The notes: generated by a model from the letters alone, not told the origin. A DNA stretch of 64,000 nucleotides from Nocardioides sp. Root140 (GCF_001426745.1 NZ_LMFI01000011.1:126795-190794), one strand, 5' to 3'. Positions 35,028-43,764 are shown, counted from the stretch's first letter. Numbers and translations: made by a program.

Positions 35028-37228
35028 ACACCGGAATTCCTTCGTCGGTGGACGTCGATCGCGAGGTCATGCGCTACGACTCGACGATCCGCAAGCTCCG
35101 GCAGGCGATCCCGGCGCGCACCGAGGACGGTGTCTCGCTGGCACTCGTGTACCAGGCGCGCGAAAGCGCCCTCCTCGCGGTGCACGTCGCGCAGCGGATG
35201 ATCGGTGCGCTGGACCGCGGAGATCTCGTGCGGGCCCGGGCTCACGCGACCATGGAGGGGCATCTCGCCAGGTTGTACGAGGCCAAGTGGAACCTCGGTC
35301 GCGTCGACGGGACGTACGTCGACTTCGCAGCCCCGGAGTCGAGTCCGGACCCGATCGAGCTGCTGCGGCGCTTCGAAGCCGTGACGTCGGGTGCGCTCGA
35401 CGTCGCAGACGCGTGCCGTGGTGGGATCGTCCTGCCGGCACCTGCGCCCCTGTCGCTCCAGCGCCGGGGTTCGGAGGTGCTGCACACGGAGTCCGGCGTA
35501 CCGCTGGTGCCGACCGTCTGCCCTGTTGTCGTCCTGACCGGATCGAACGAGGACATGGGCCGGCAGTACGCCCAGCAGGTCGTCGACATCTACGGGACCT
35601 GGATCTTCGACCGGCTCGCAGCCCGGGTGATCAGCGACGACACTCGCCTGGTGCTCGCCGAGTGGGAGTCGCAGTTGGCCCGACACGCGCCGGAGGTCCT
35701 CGACTTCGCGCGAGGATGGGCGGACGGTGCTGCGTCGCGGGGAATTGCCCTGGACCACGGGCACGCGCTCGCCGTCTGGACCGGCTACAACGAGCCGGCC
35801 CACAATCACGTGATGTTCGGCGAGGAGCTGAGCGGCGACTCCTCCTTGGGGGTGCACGCCTACTCGGGTGCGCACTTCTCTCCGAGTGGCGAGGTCACCG
35901 ACATGTGCAGCGGCTTCTGTGCCTGGTCGAGCGCGACGGTGGACGGCGGCCTGGTCGGCGCCTCCACCACCGACCACGACTGCACCTACCAGGCGACCAT
36001 CGTGGCCTTCCCCGACCGGGGCAACAGCTTCGTCCACACCCCCTTCTCGGCCAACGGCTCGATTCCCGGACTGGGCCGCTTCTTCATGGCCGGCCACCCC
36101 GGCTTCAACGACAAGGGAGTCGCCTACGTCCACCACGGAGGGCAGGGCATCGACGGGGCAAGCGGCGGAGGCGGCCCGAGGGAGCAATGGGGTTACGGGC
36201 TTCGTCGGGGTGCGTCGACCTTTCACGCGCTCCAGTTCGCCGACACTGCACAAGAGGCGCGCGACATGATGCTGTCCTTCCCTGTCGGTGACCCGGGTCC
36301 GATCCTCGGCACGGCCGGTGGGCTGTTCGCCGACGCCCACTACGGAGTCGCGATCGAGGAGCGCGCAGGCAGTCCCGAGGAGCCGCGGCCAATCCTGCGT
36401 GAGCACACCGAGGACGCCAACGGAGAGCTGGTGCCGGTGCTCTACGCGAACAACAACCCGTTGAGCGAAGAGCCGGGTAGCTGGGCGGGTCCCCGGGAGG
36501 GAAAGTACGTCTACTCCTCGGAGAGTGGTTGGTACATCCGACGCCCGGACGACGCCGGAACGTCCGACCCGGCACTCCTCGCAGCGCGGCTCTCGAGCAA
36601 GAACAGTGCGGCGCGCAACAGGTTCTTCCACCGCCAGATGTCGCAGGGGTTCGGCAGCATCGACGTCGACTTCGTGACCTCGATGTACCGGACGAGCGGA
36701 TCCATGCCTGACGGTGACTACCCGGAGTCGGTCGAACGATGGAACGCGGGGGAGGAATGGGAGGCTTCCGCGGCCCACCGTGGCAACGCGTTCACGGCAG
36801 TGATCAAGCCGTCGAGCAGCGACCCCGGCGAGTACCACGCCTGCATCGGGCCCGCCGATCGTCACCTGCAGATCCGCGAGCCCAGCCACGGGCACTACTA
36901 CTTCGACGAGACCGGAGAGTTCTGGAGGCTGCGGCTCATGGAGAGTTCCGAACTGTTGCTGAAGGACGCCGAGGACGAGGCGCGGCGGCGGGTCGATGCT
37001 GCATCGGCCCGCCTGGCAGCACTGCCTGACGATCATCCCGAGAGAGGACTGGCCGCGGGTTGGCTCACGGAGGCGATTGAGTGCCTGGCCTCCCTGGCGG
37101 ATCCCACCGAGGGCGGTCTTCCGCCGGACGAACGAGCCGCTGTCATCGCGAAGCAGGTGCGGGCGGCATGTCGGGCCCAGGTTCGCGCGGCTCAGGTCAT
37201 ACGTCTCCCAACTGGTCTGACCACTTGA
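35024..37228 (+). CDS. Large C45-type Ntn hydrolase/acyltransferase-like protein
   Basis: The 734-residue protein has a C45-like core at about residues 165-430: LTGSNEDMGRQYAQQVVDIY (as in the family's G-x-x-Y-E-M-G-R-Q motif), LDFARGWADGAASRGIALDH, then DMCSGFCAWSSATVDGGLVG. By alignment with that family Cys295 is the likely autoproteolysis nucleophile. It is about twice the size of acyl-CoA:6-APA acyltransferase, with an N-terminal helical extension (1-150) and a C-terminal helical domain. No signal peptide is seen. It may remove or transfer an acyl group on the amide or conjugated substrate brought in by the coupled MHS transporter (inference). Confidence 0.6.
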   Translation: MNTGIPSSVDVDREVMRYDSTIRKLRQAIPARTEDGVSLALVYQARESALLAVHVAQRMIGALDRGDLVRARAHATMEGHLARLYEAKWNLGRVDGTYVDFAAPESSPDPIELLRRFEAVTSGALDVADACRGGIVLPAPAPLSLQRRGSEVLHTESGVPLVPTVCPVVVLTGSNEDMGRQYAQQVVDIYGTWIFDRLAARVISDDTRLVLAEWESQLARHAPEVLDFARGWADGAASRGIALDHGHALAVWTGYNEPAHNHVMFGEELSGDSSLGVHAYSGAHFSPSGEVTDMCSGFCAWSSATVDGGLVGASTTDHDCTYQATIVAFPDRGNSFVHTPFSANGSIPGLGRFFMAGHPGFNDKGVAYVHHGGQGIDGASGGGGPREQWGYGLRRGASTFHALQFADTAQEARDMMLSFPVGDPGPILGTAGGLFADAHYGVAIEERAGSPEEPRPILREHTEDANGELVPVLYANNNPLSEEPGSWAGPREGKYVYSSESGWYIRRPDDAGTSDPALLAARLSSKNSAARNRFFHRQMSQGFGSIDVDFVTSMYRTSGSMPDGDYPESVERWNAGEEWEASAAHRGNAFTAVIKPSSSDPGEYHACIGPADRHLQIREPSHGHYYFDETGEFWRLRLMESSELLLKDAEDEARRRVDAASARLAALPDDHPERGLAAGWLTEAIECLASLADPTEGGLPPDERAAVIAKQVRAACRAQVRAAQVIRLPTGLTT
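37213..37223. promoter_or_regulatory. FadR-type operator upstream of the FadR-family gene
   Basis: TGGTCTGACCA is a perfect 11-base palindrome that fits the FadR-subfamily consensus TNGTNNNACNA. It lies immediately upstream of the -35 element of the next gene, so autoregulation is likely. Confidence 0.55.
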
Positions 37229-37254
37229 CCACCTGCCGCCCGTCGGCCTAGCGT
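37225..37254 (+). promoter_or_regulatory. Candidate leaderless promoter of the FadR-family gene
   Basis: TTGACC (37225-37230), an 18-base spacer and TAGCGT (37249-37254) lie 7 bases before the ATG at 37262. Confidence 0.5.
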
Positions 37255-37261
37255 TGCCGGC

Positions 37262-37987
37262 ATGCCACTGCAACCGGTCAACCGCAGGTCCGTGCCCGAC
37301 GAGGTGTTCGACCAGCTGGTCGGCGAGCTCACCGGCGGCGAGCTCGGCCCGGGCCAGAGCCTGCCCAGCGAACGACGCCTGGCCGAGGTGCTGGGCGTCT
37401 CGAGGCCGGCGGTCCGGGAGGCGTTGCAGCGCCTGGCGCAGGCCGGGCTGGTCGACGTACGCCAGGGCGGCGCGACCACGGTCCGCGACTTCCGGCAGGT
37501 CGGCGGGCTGGAGCTGCTGCCCCGGTTGCTGTTCGCCGGCGGCAACCTCGACCTCTCCGTGGCGCGGAGCATCCTCGAGGCACGGCTGCACGTGGGCCCG
37601 CGGATCGCCGCGTTGGCGGCCGAGCGGGGCGGTGCCGATCTGGCCGACGCCCTCGACGCCGCCGTGGCGTCACTGGCCGCCGAGTCCGACCCGGTCGCCC
37701 GCCAACGCTGCGCGCTCGTGTTCTGGGACCTCCTGGTCGACGGCGCGGAGTCGATCACCTTCCGGCTGATGTTCAACAGCATGCGCGCGGCCTACGAGCC
37801 GGCCCTCGAGGCGCTGGCGGTGGTGCTGTCCTCCGAGGTCGACCGGGTCGAGGCCTATCGGGCCGTCGCGAAGGCTGTGGCCGGAGGCAATGCGAGGCTC
37901 GCGGAGCGCCGGGCCGCCGCCCTGCTGACGGTGGCGACCGATGCGGTCAACGCGGCCATCGACGACTTCGAGGGCGGCGTCGAATGA
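37262..37987 (+). CDS. FadR/GntR-family transcriptional regulator
   Basis: The 241-residue protein has a GntR winged helix at about residues 10-75 (LGPGQSLPSERRLAEVLGVS, then RPAVREALQRLAQAGLVDVR) and an all-helical FCD-like effector domain. Its stop overlaps the start of the desaturase-like gene (ATGA), so it probably regulates that gene and itself through the palindrome at 37213. Confidence 0.85.
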   Translation: MPLQPVNRRSVPDEVFDQLVGELTGGELGPGQSLPSERRLAEVLGVSRPAVREALQRLAQAGLVDVRQGGATTVRDFRQVGGLELLPRLLFAGGNLDLSVARSILEARLHVGPRIAALAAERGGADLADALDAAVASLAAESDPVARQRCALVFWDLLVDGAESITFRLMFNSMRAAYEPALEALAVVLSSEVDRVEAYRAVAKAVAGGNARLAERRAAALLTVATDAVNAAIDDFEGGVE

Positions 37988-38688
37988 GCACGGACCGACC
38001 CGACGTGGGCGAGCAGCGCCTGGCGGCCGACGAGGCGCGGGTCTCCCGCCGGCCGAAGGTCTCCCTCGGCTCGAGCTTCCGCGCGTTCTGGGCCCACCCC
38101 TCGCCGTGGATGATCATGGCCGTGCTCGTGGCCGGGGTGACCGCGCGCGCTCTGGTCGGGGACTGGCGCTCGGGTGACCTGTGGGCACCGGTGGTGCTGG
38201 TCGCGCTCTTCCCGGTGCTCGAGTGGCTGATCCACGTCTTCGTCCTGCACTGGCGCCCCCGGCAGGTGGCCGGTGTCACGATCGACACCCTGCTGGCCCG
38301 CAAGCACCGTGAGCACCACGCCGACCCCCGTGATGTGCCGCTGGTCTTCATCCCGTGGCGCGCGCTGGTGTGGGTGATCGTCGGCTACCACGCGATTGCG
38401 CTGCTGGCGTTCCCGCGGCTGGGCCAAGCGCTCACCTTCACCGTCTCGGTCGCCGTCGTGGGGCTGGCCTACGAGTGGACCCACTACCTGATCCACAGCG
38501 ACTACCGGCCGGTCTCGCGCGCCTACAAGGCGGTGTGGCGCAACCACCGGCTGCACCACTACCGCAACGAGCACTACTGGTTCACGGTCACCACCACGAA
38601 CACCGCCGACCGCCTGTTCGGGACCTACCCGGACCCGGCGAGCGTGCCGGCGTCGGCGACCGCGAAGAACCTGCACGGCGGCTCGTGA
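37984..38688 (+). CDS. Sterol desaturase / fatty acid hydroxylase superfamily protein
   Basis: The 234-residue membrane protein carries the His clusters of di-iron membrane hydroxylases: EWLIHVFVLH, KHREHH, WTHYLIHSDY and NHRLHHYRNEHYW. These sit between four hydrophobic segments. The enzyme should oxygenate a lipid or isoprenoid; which one is unknown. It is the second gene of a two-gene unit with the FadR-type regulator, which suggests control by an acyl compound. Confidence 0.85.
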   Translation: MSTDRPDVGEQRLAADEARVSRRPKVSLGSSFRAFWAHPSPWMIMAVLVAGVTARALVGDWRSGDLWAPVVLVALFPVLEWLIHVFVLHWRPRQVAGVTIDTLLARKHREHHADPRDVPLVFIPWRALVWVIVGYHAIALLAFPRLGQALTFTVSVAVVGLAYEWTHYLIHSDYRPVSRAYKAVWRNHRLHHYRNEHYWFTVTTTNTADRLFGTYPDPASVPASATAKNLHGGS

Positions 38689-38713
38689 CTCCGAGCCGCC
38701 GCGCAGGTCCGGG

Positions 38714-39826
38714 TCAGCGGATCTTGACCAACGCTCCCGGACCGAAGACCGGGCCGACCGCGTAGATCGTCCCGTTCCTCGCCACGTCGGCGCCGCCGGG
38801 CATGATCAGCTTGTCCTTGGCGATCTCGGCGTGGTTGCCGCTCCGCCTGACCTTGAACAGGCCGCCGACCTCGGAGCCGGGAAGTCCGAGCTCCATGGCG
38901 AGCCAGCTCATCTTCGACAGGCTCACCGCGTAGACCGACCTGCTGTCGGCGGTGAGGTCCACGATCGACGTCAGGCCGTCGGCGTACCGCGTGCAGGTGC
39001 CCGTGTCGGGCGCCTCCGGGTCGCACACCGCGTCGAGCGAGCCCGGCTTGATCCGCCAGATCTGCGAGGTGCCGGGGTTGGCCGGGAAGCCGCGCAGCTC
39101 GCCGACGTACCAGTAACCGTCCGGTCCGACCGTGACCGACGTGGGCACGGCCTCCGAGTTGATCGGGGTGCCGGCCGGCGGCAGGCCGGTGGGGTTGCCC
39201 TCCATGTCGACGTCGGGGAGGCCTTCGGGCACCTCGACCATGCGCGGCCTGAACCGGGCCACGGTCTTGACGGTGCCGTCCGGCCAGACCCGGAGCAGGT
39301 CGTTGCCGCCGGCGTCGGCGACCAGGACCGTGCCGTCCTTGAGGGCGAGCACGCCGTACGGGTTGGTGTCCGTGGGCACGCCTTCCTGGTCGTCGGGGTC
39401 GGGGTCGGTGGCCTGGTGGCCCTTGATGTCCGCGAACGGCTGCAGCTCACCGTGACGCAGCTTGTAGAGCGTGGCCGCACCGGGCGGCAGCTCCTCGGCC
39501 GCCCCGCCGCCACCGGTGAGGAAGTAGAACCTGCCCCGCGACTGCGAGGCGTCCGACGCGAACCCTGCGGCCTCGTCGATCCCGCCGAGCCGGATCACCC
39601 GGGCCGGTCGGTTGCGGCGCTCGACGACGAGGCTGAAGCTGCCGTCGTCCTCGGTCACCAGGGTGATTCCCGGTCTGATCGACTCGACGCCACGAGGCCC
39701 CGAGAGGTCGACCACGGTGGAGATCCTGTCGTGCCGGTGTCCGGCTTGGGCCGGTGTCACGCCGGCAGCGACGAGTGCGACCACTCCCAGGCCCACCGCC
39801 GCGGTTCGTGCTTTCGAGTGAAGCAT
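38714..39826 (-). CDS. Secreted ScyD/ScyE-family beta-propeller protein
   Basis: The 370-residue protein has a signal peptide (AAVGLGVVALVAAGVTPAQA) and a propeller body with GDGTVLVADAGGNDLLRVWP-like strands (here LKDGTVLVADAGGNDLLRVW) and VGPDGYWYVGELRGFPANPG, the signature of ScyD/ScyE-type secreted proteins. Function is unknown outside cyanobacterial scytonemin clusters. The ATG at 39826 has a GGAGG site. The 144-base gap to the divergent membrane protein gene shows no clear repeat. Confidence 0.75.
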   Translation of the reverse strand: MLHSKARTAAVGLGVVALVAAGVTPAQAGHRHDRISTVVDLSGPRGVESIRPGITLVTEDDGSFSLVVERRNRPARVIRLGGIDEAAGFASDASQSRGRFYFLTGGGGAAEELPPGAATLYKLRHGELQPFADIKGHQATDPDPDDQEGVPTDTNPYGVLALKDGTVLVADAGGNDLLRVWPDGTVKTVARFRPRMVEVPEGLPDVDMEGNPTGLPPAGTPINSEAVPTSVTVGPDGYWYVGELRGFPANPGTSQIWRIKPGSLDAVCDPEAPDTGTCTRYADGLTSIVDLTADSRSVYAVSLSKMSWLAMELGLPGSEVGGLFKVRRSGNHAEIAKDKLIMPGGADVARNGTIYAVGPVFGPGALVKIR

Positions 39827-39970
39827 TGAGGCCTCCCAGCCTTGTCTTCCCGCCGCGCACCCAGACAAGCAGCAGGAGTCCGGGCTGTCATCGGCCAACT
39901 TGGGGAACTCGGCGTATCGCGGGACGTGGGTGTGGAACCCGGGCGCCGGGGCGGGTGAGACAATCAGTGC

Positions 39971-40315
39971 ATGTCCGAGACCAAGCCCGTCAAGCGCGCC
40001 AAGCACCTGATGGACCCGAACAACCCGCGTCCGTCCGTTCGCAAGGACGCGATGCACGTCTCGCACGTGCAGAAGTGGGTCATGTCGGTGCTCGCGGTGA
40101 CCACGATCCTGCACCTCGTGGTCGGACTTGTCCTCGCCGCCGCGATGGTCGAGGACGACCGCCTCGACGCCCAGATCGGCCTGCTGGTCATCGCCGGAAT
40201 CTTCGGCGTCCTCTCGGTCGCCGTCGGCCGGGTCATCCACCAGCGCTCGATGCTCACGCCCTGGTTGCTGCTCGGTCCCGTCCCGGCCCTGATCGGCGCC
40301 TGGTTCGTCCTCTGA
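39971..40315 (+). CDS. Small membrane protein
   Basis: The 114-residue protein has a basic N-terminal tail (KPVKRAKHLMDPNNPRPSVR) and three hydrophobic segments ending in LTPWLLLGPVPALIGAWFVL. No family is recognised with confidence. The 21-bp repeat array begins at its stop codon: TGA at 40313-40315 overlaps the first repeat unit. Confidence 0.65.
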   Translation: MSETKPVKRAKHLMDPNNPRPSVRKDAMHVSHVQKWVMSVLAVTTILHLVVGLVLAAAMVEDDRLDAQIGLLVIAGIFGVLSVAVGRVIHQRSMLTPWLLLGPVPALIGAWFVL

Positions 40316-40446
40316 CCCGTCGCCAGTTCCTGTCGACCCGTCGCCAGTTCTGGCGCATGGCGTGAACTCACGACGGGTCGATCGGAACTCACGACGGGTC
40401 GATTGGTATTGACGACGGGTCGATCGGAACTCACGACGGGTCGGCG
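40314..40446. repeat. 21-bp-period palindromic repeat array between convergent genes
   Basis: Two units of GACCCGTCGCCAGTTC start at 40314 and 40335. Four units related to their complement (GAACTCACGACGGGTCGATC) start at 40364, 40385, 40406 and 40427. Every step within an arm is exactly 21 bases; the 40406 unit is degenerate in its first half. The array spans the gap between convergent genes and supplies the last codons and stop of the GntR gene. Confidence 0.85.
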
Positions 40447-41132
40447 AGGGCGGCAGCTGCTTCGTCGATGATCGCCTGCATGGCCGTGCGGGCGTCGTCC
40501 GCGTCACCGGTGCGGATCGCGTTCGCCACCCGCTCGTGCAGCGCGACGGCGTCAGCTCGCGGGGTGGCGGGCATGAGGTGGTGGTGGGTCCGGCCGGCCA
40601 GCACCTCGGCGACGACGTCCCCGAGGGCGCGCAGCATCTCGTTGCCCGAGGCCTCGAGCATCGTGCGGTGGAAGATCGTGTCGGCGACCAGGTAGGCCTC
40701 CAGGTCACCCGAGTGCCGGTGGGCCACCATGTCCATCACCGCGCCGGAGAGCGCCGAGCACTGCTGCGGCGTCGCACGTTCGGCGGCCAGGGCAGCGGCC
40801 ACCGGCTCGAAGCCCGAGCGCAGCTCGCTCAGTGAGAGCAGCTGGTTCGTGCGATCGTCGCCGGCCAGGCGCCAGCGGATCACGCGCGGATCGAAGACGT
40901 GCCAGTTGTCGCGGGGGCAGACGGTCACGCCGACGCGGCGGCGAGAGGTGACCAGCCCCATCGACTGGAGCACCCGCACCGCCTCGCGGGAGACCGAGCG
41001 CGACACGGCGTACTCGGTGTCGACGGAGTCGAGGGTCAGCACCTGCCCGGGGGTGAGGTCGCCGGAGACGATGCGCAGGCCGAGGGCCTCCAGCACCGTG
41101 GAGTGCAGGCCGCCCGGGTCGTCCATGGTCAT
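40431..41132 (-). CDS. GntR/FadR-family regulator of gluconate genes
   Basis: The ~233-residue protein has a GntR winged helix at its N terminus (EALGLRIVSGDLTPGQVLTL, then YAVSRSVSREAVRVLQSMGL) and an FCD effector domain with EAYLVADTIFHRTMLEASGN metal-type residues. It is divergent from gluconokinase and permease genes, as expected for a gluconate repressor. Its last residues (ADPS-stop) are encoded inside the 21-bp repeat array. ATG at 41132 is taken; 41126 and TTG at 41138 are also possible. Confidence 0.8.
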   Translation of the reverse strand: MTMDDPGGLHSTVLEALGLRIVSGDLTPGQVLTLDSVDTEYAVSRSVSREAVRVLQSMGLVTSRRRVGVTVCPRDNWHVFDPRVIRWRLAGDDRTNQLLSLSELRSGFEPVAAALAAERATPQQCSALSGAVMDMVAHRHSGDLEAYLVADTIFHRTMLEASGNEMLRALGDVVAEVLAGRTHHHLMPATPRADAVALHERVANAIRTGDADDARTAMQAIIDEAAAALADPS

Positions 41133-41163
41133 CCCCAAAGATCAGATTTAATGCCACAAGGTC

Positions 41164-41181
41164 TTGATAAGAGCAGATCAA
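41164..41181. promoter_or_regulatory. Candidate operator in the gluconate intergenic region
   Basis: TTGAT-N8-ATCAA lies in an unusually AT-rich part of the 116-base divergent region, next to AGATCAG and TTAATG elements that may be the minus-strand promoter. Confidence 0.35.
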
Positions 41182-41248
41182 TCGTTGCATGCTGTGACGC
41201 GGGGCACAACACGTCCCCACGAATTCGGACCCGCGGGAGGAACCGCAG

Positions 41249-41761
41249 ATGAGCACAGACCGGAAACCACTGCTGGTGGTGATGGGCATCTCCGGGTCGG
41301 GGAAGTCCGTGGTGGGCGCGGCCCTGGCGCAACGAATCCGGGTCCCGTTCGTCGACGCCGACGACCTGCACCCGGCGGCGAACATCGCCAAGATGTCCGC
41401 GGGTCACCCCCTCGACGACCGTGACAGGCACCCGTGGCTGGAGACGATCGGCGCGTGGCTGGCCGAGCATGAGTCGGGCGGTGGCGTGGTGGCCTGCTCG
41501 GCCCTGAAGCGCAAGTACCGCGACCAGCTGCGCCACCACAGTCACCGGGTCGGCTTCGTGCACCTCGACGGCAAGCGCGACGTCATCGCCGCCCGGCAGG
41601 CCAGTCGCCCGGGCCACTTCATGCCGGCCTCGCTGCTCACCTCGCAGCTGCAGACCCTCGAACGCCTCAGCCCCGACGAGGGCGGCCTCGTCATCGACAT
41701 CGACCAGAGCATCGACGCCATCGTCCAGGAGTACGTCGACCAGACCGGGAGCACCCGATGA
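41249..41761 (+). CDS. gntK: Gluconokinase
   Basis: This 170-residue kinase has the P-loop MGISGSGKSVVG at residues 12-23, the substrate motif FVDADDLHPAANIAKMSAGH and the lid-region sequence CSALKRKYRDQLR. It phosphorylates gluconate to 6-phosphogluconate for the pentose phosphate or Entner-Doudoroff route. The start has GGGAGGAACC upstream, and its stop overlaps the permease start (ATGA). Confidence 0.95.
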   Translation: MSTDRKPLLVVMGISGSGKSVVGAALAQRIRVPFVDADDLHPAANIAKMSAGHPLDDRDRHPWLETIGAWLAEHESGGGVVACSALKRKYRDQLRHHSHRVGFVHLDGKRDVIAARQASRPGHFMPASLLTSQLQTLERLSPDEGGLVIDIDQSIDAIVQEYVDQTGSTR

Positions 41762-43164
41762 ACCTGATCCTTCCCCTCGCCACCGACGACATCATCGAGC
41801 CGGTCGCCTCCTCGGGCCAGCTGATGGCCGCCACCGGCCTCGGCATCGCGGTGATCGTCGTGCTGATCACCTGGGCCAAGCTGCACCCCTTCCTGTCCCT
41901 GACCTTCGGCGGGCTCACCGTCGGCATCGTGGCCGGCGTACCCCTCGCCGACGGCATCGCGAGCTTCACCAAGGGCTTCGGCGAGACAACTGCCGGCGTC
42001 GGCACGCTGATCGCGCTGGGCGCGATCTTCGGCAAGCTGCTCGCCGACTCGGGTGGTGCCGACCAGATCGTCGACACGATCATCGGCCGGGCCTCGACGC
42101 GGGCCCTGCCGTGGGCGATGGCCGGAGTCGGCGCGATCATCGGGCTGCCGATGTTCTTCGAGATCGGCCTCGTGCTGCTGATGCCGGTGATCTACCTCGT
42201 GGCGCGGCGGGCGCAGCTGTCCCTGATCGCGGTCGGAATCCCTGCCCTGGCTGGGCTCTCGGCCATGCACGGCCTCGTGCCCCCGCACCCCGGGCCGCTG
42301 ACCGCCATCAACTACCTCGACGCCGACCTGGGCATCACCCTGGCCTTCGGAGTCGCGATCGCCATCCCGACCGTGGTCCTGGCCGGACCTGTCTTCGCGA
42401 AGGTGGCCGACCGCTGGGTGGGCGACGTGTTCGTGCCCGAGGGCCGCTTCGGTGACAGTGACGACGCGGACGCCGGCGCCGGCATCGCCGACCACCGTCC
42501 GAGCTTCGCGCTGACGCTCTTCTCGGTGCTGCTCCCGGTCGTGCTGATGATGGCCCGCGCCCTGGCCGAGATCATCATCAACGACGAGTCGAACGCCGTG
42601 CAGAAGGTGCTCGACGCGCTCGGCACGCCGATCGTGGCCCTCCTGATCGCCGTCATCGTCGGCATGTTCACCCTGGGGCGTGCGTCGGGGATGAGCCGCG
42701 ACCAGATTTCGAAGTCGGTCGAGAGCTCGCTTCCCGGTATCGCCGGCATCGTGCTGATCGTGGCCGCCGGCGGCGGCTTCAAGACCTCGCTCGTCGACAC
42801 CGGCGTCGGCACCCTGGTCGCCCGGTGGGTGGCCGACAGCGGTGTCTCGGTGCTGCTGCTGGCCTGGTTCGTCGCCGTACTCATCCGCCTGGCCACCGGC
42901 TCGGCGACCGTCGCGACGGTGACCGCGGCCGGCCTGCTGACCCCGCTGACGGCCGGGCTGTCCCAGCCCGAGATCTCCCTGATGGTGCTGGCGATCGGCT
43001 CCGGGTCGGTGTTCTTCTCCCACGTCAACGACGCCGGGTTCTGGCTGGTGAAGGAGTACTTCGGGATGTCCGTCACGCAGACCCTCAAGTCGTGGTCCCT
43101 CATGGAGACGCTGCTCTCGGTGACCGGCCTGGTCTTCGTGCTTGCCCTCGGCCTGGTCGTCTGA
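41758..43164 (+). CDS. gntP: Gluconate:H+ symporter, GntP family
   Basis: The 468-residue permease has about 12 helices with the GntP motifs LGAIFGKLLADSGGADQI, LVPPHPGPLTAINYLDADLG and SHVNDAGFWLVKEYFGMSV. It imports gluconate for the coupled kinase. A GntR-family repressor lies divergently upstream, completing a compact gluconate module. Confidence 0.95.
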   Translation: MNLILPLATDDIIEPVASSGQLMAATGLGIAVIVVLITWAKLHPFLSLTFGGLTVGIVAGVPLADGIASFTKGFGETTAGVGTLIALGAIFGKLLADSGGADQIVDTIIGRASTRALPWAMAGVGAIIGLPMFFEIGLVLLMPVIYLVARRAQLSLIAVGIPALAGLSAMHGLVPPHPGPLTAINYLDADLGITLAFGVAIAIPTVVLAGPVFAKVADRWVGDVFVPEGRFGDSDDADAGAGIADHRPSFALTLFSVLLPVVLMMARALAEIIINDESNAVQKVLDALGTPIVALLIAVIVGMFTLGRASGMSRDQISKSVESSLPGIAGIVLIVAAGGGFKTSLVDTGVGTLVARWVADSGVSVLLLAWFVAVLIRLATGSATVATVTAAGLLTPLTAGLSQPEISLMVLAIGSGSVFFSHVNDAGFWLVKEYFGMSVTQTLKSWSLMETLLSVTGLVFVLALGLVV

Positions 43165-43215
43165 GCGGTGCTCCTGGTGAGGGAACCGTTCCGGAGCCCC
43201 TATCGTCGGATCACC

Positions 43216-43764
43216 ATGATGCGTTCACTTGTTGCTCGACGGACCAGCCTCCTGCTCGCCGTGCCGACCACCCTGCTCGCGCTCACCCTCGGCGCCTGCG
43301 GCTCGGAGTCGGACGGCGACGATGACACCCGCGCGGAGGACACGACACAGACGACTCCCTCCACCGACCCGGGCAGTACGTCGCCCAGTACTTCAACGGG
43401 TGGGGGAGGCGTCGACTTCGACGAGGTGGCGATCCTGCACGCCACCGCTGCCGGGGGTGAGACGAGCGCGGCGCCCGTCGTACTCGACTCGGACGCCGCG
43501 GTGGCCGACTTCGTGGCCCCGTTCACCAGGGGCGACCTCGGCCAGCAGGTGCAGACGACGTACGTCGCGACGAAGGTGCCCGACGGCAGGACGATGGTCG
43601 GCAGCGTCGTCTCGATCGGCTGCGACGTGCCCCCCGGGGTGACCGTCAGCGCCGCCGACAGCCTCACGATCACCCCGAAGAAGGTGGCCTCACCGCTGCC
43701 CGAGTGCCTCGCCCCGGTGACCACCGTGGCGCTGGTGCTGGTCGACTCCGACGCGGTCACCTGA
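43216..43764 (+). CDS. Putative lipoprotein
   Basis: The 182-residue product has a signal peptide and lipobox LGAC (Cys near residue 28), then a Ser/Thr/Asp/Gly-rich linker (residues 30-60). A folded part contains ILHATAAGGETSAAPVVLDS and VVSIGCDVPPGVTV with a second and third Cys. No family is recognised. A TATCGT at 43201 could be the -10. Start at ATG 43216 or the next ATG at 43219. Confidence 0.65.
   Translation: MMRSLVARRTSLLLAVPTTLLALTLGACGSESDGDDDTRAEDTTQTTPSTDPGSTSPSTSTGGGGVDFDEVAILHATAAGGETSAAPVVLDSDAAVADFVAPFTRGDLGQQVQTTYVATKVPDGRTMVGSVVSIGCDVPPGVTVSAADSLTITPKKVASPLPECLAPVTTVALVLVDSDAVT

Noticed and set aside
34952..37591. Very long minus-strand open frame opposite the C45-type gene (and similar ones at 823-2283, 1994-3388, 13794-15400 and 48048-48983)
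   Set aside because: These are shadows caused by high GC at third codon positions; their translations are low-complexity and lack start signals, whereas the opposite strand has clear family motifs.
40314..40446. Regular 21-base array as a CRISPR
   Set aside because: Units are in both orientations, there are no unique spacers of constant length and no cas genes are present.
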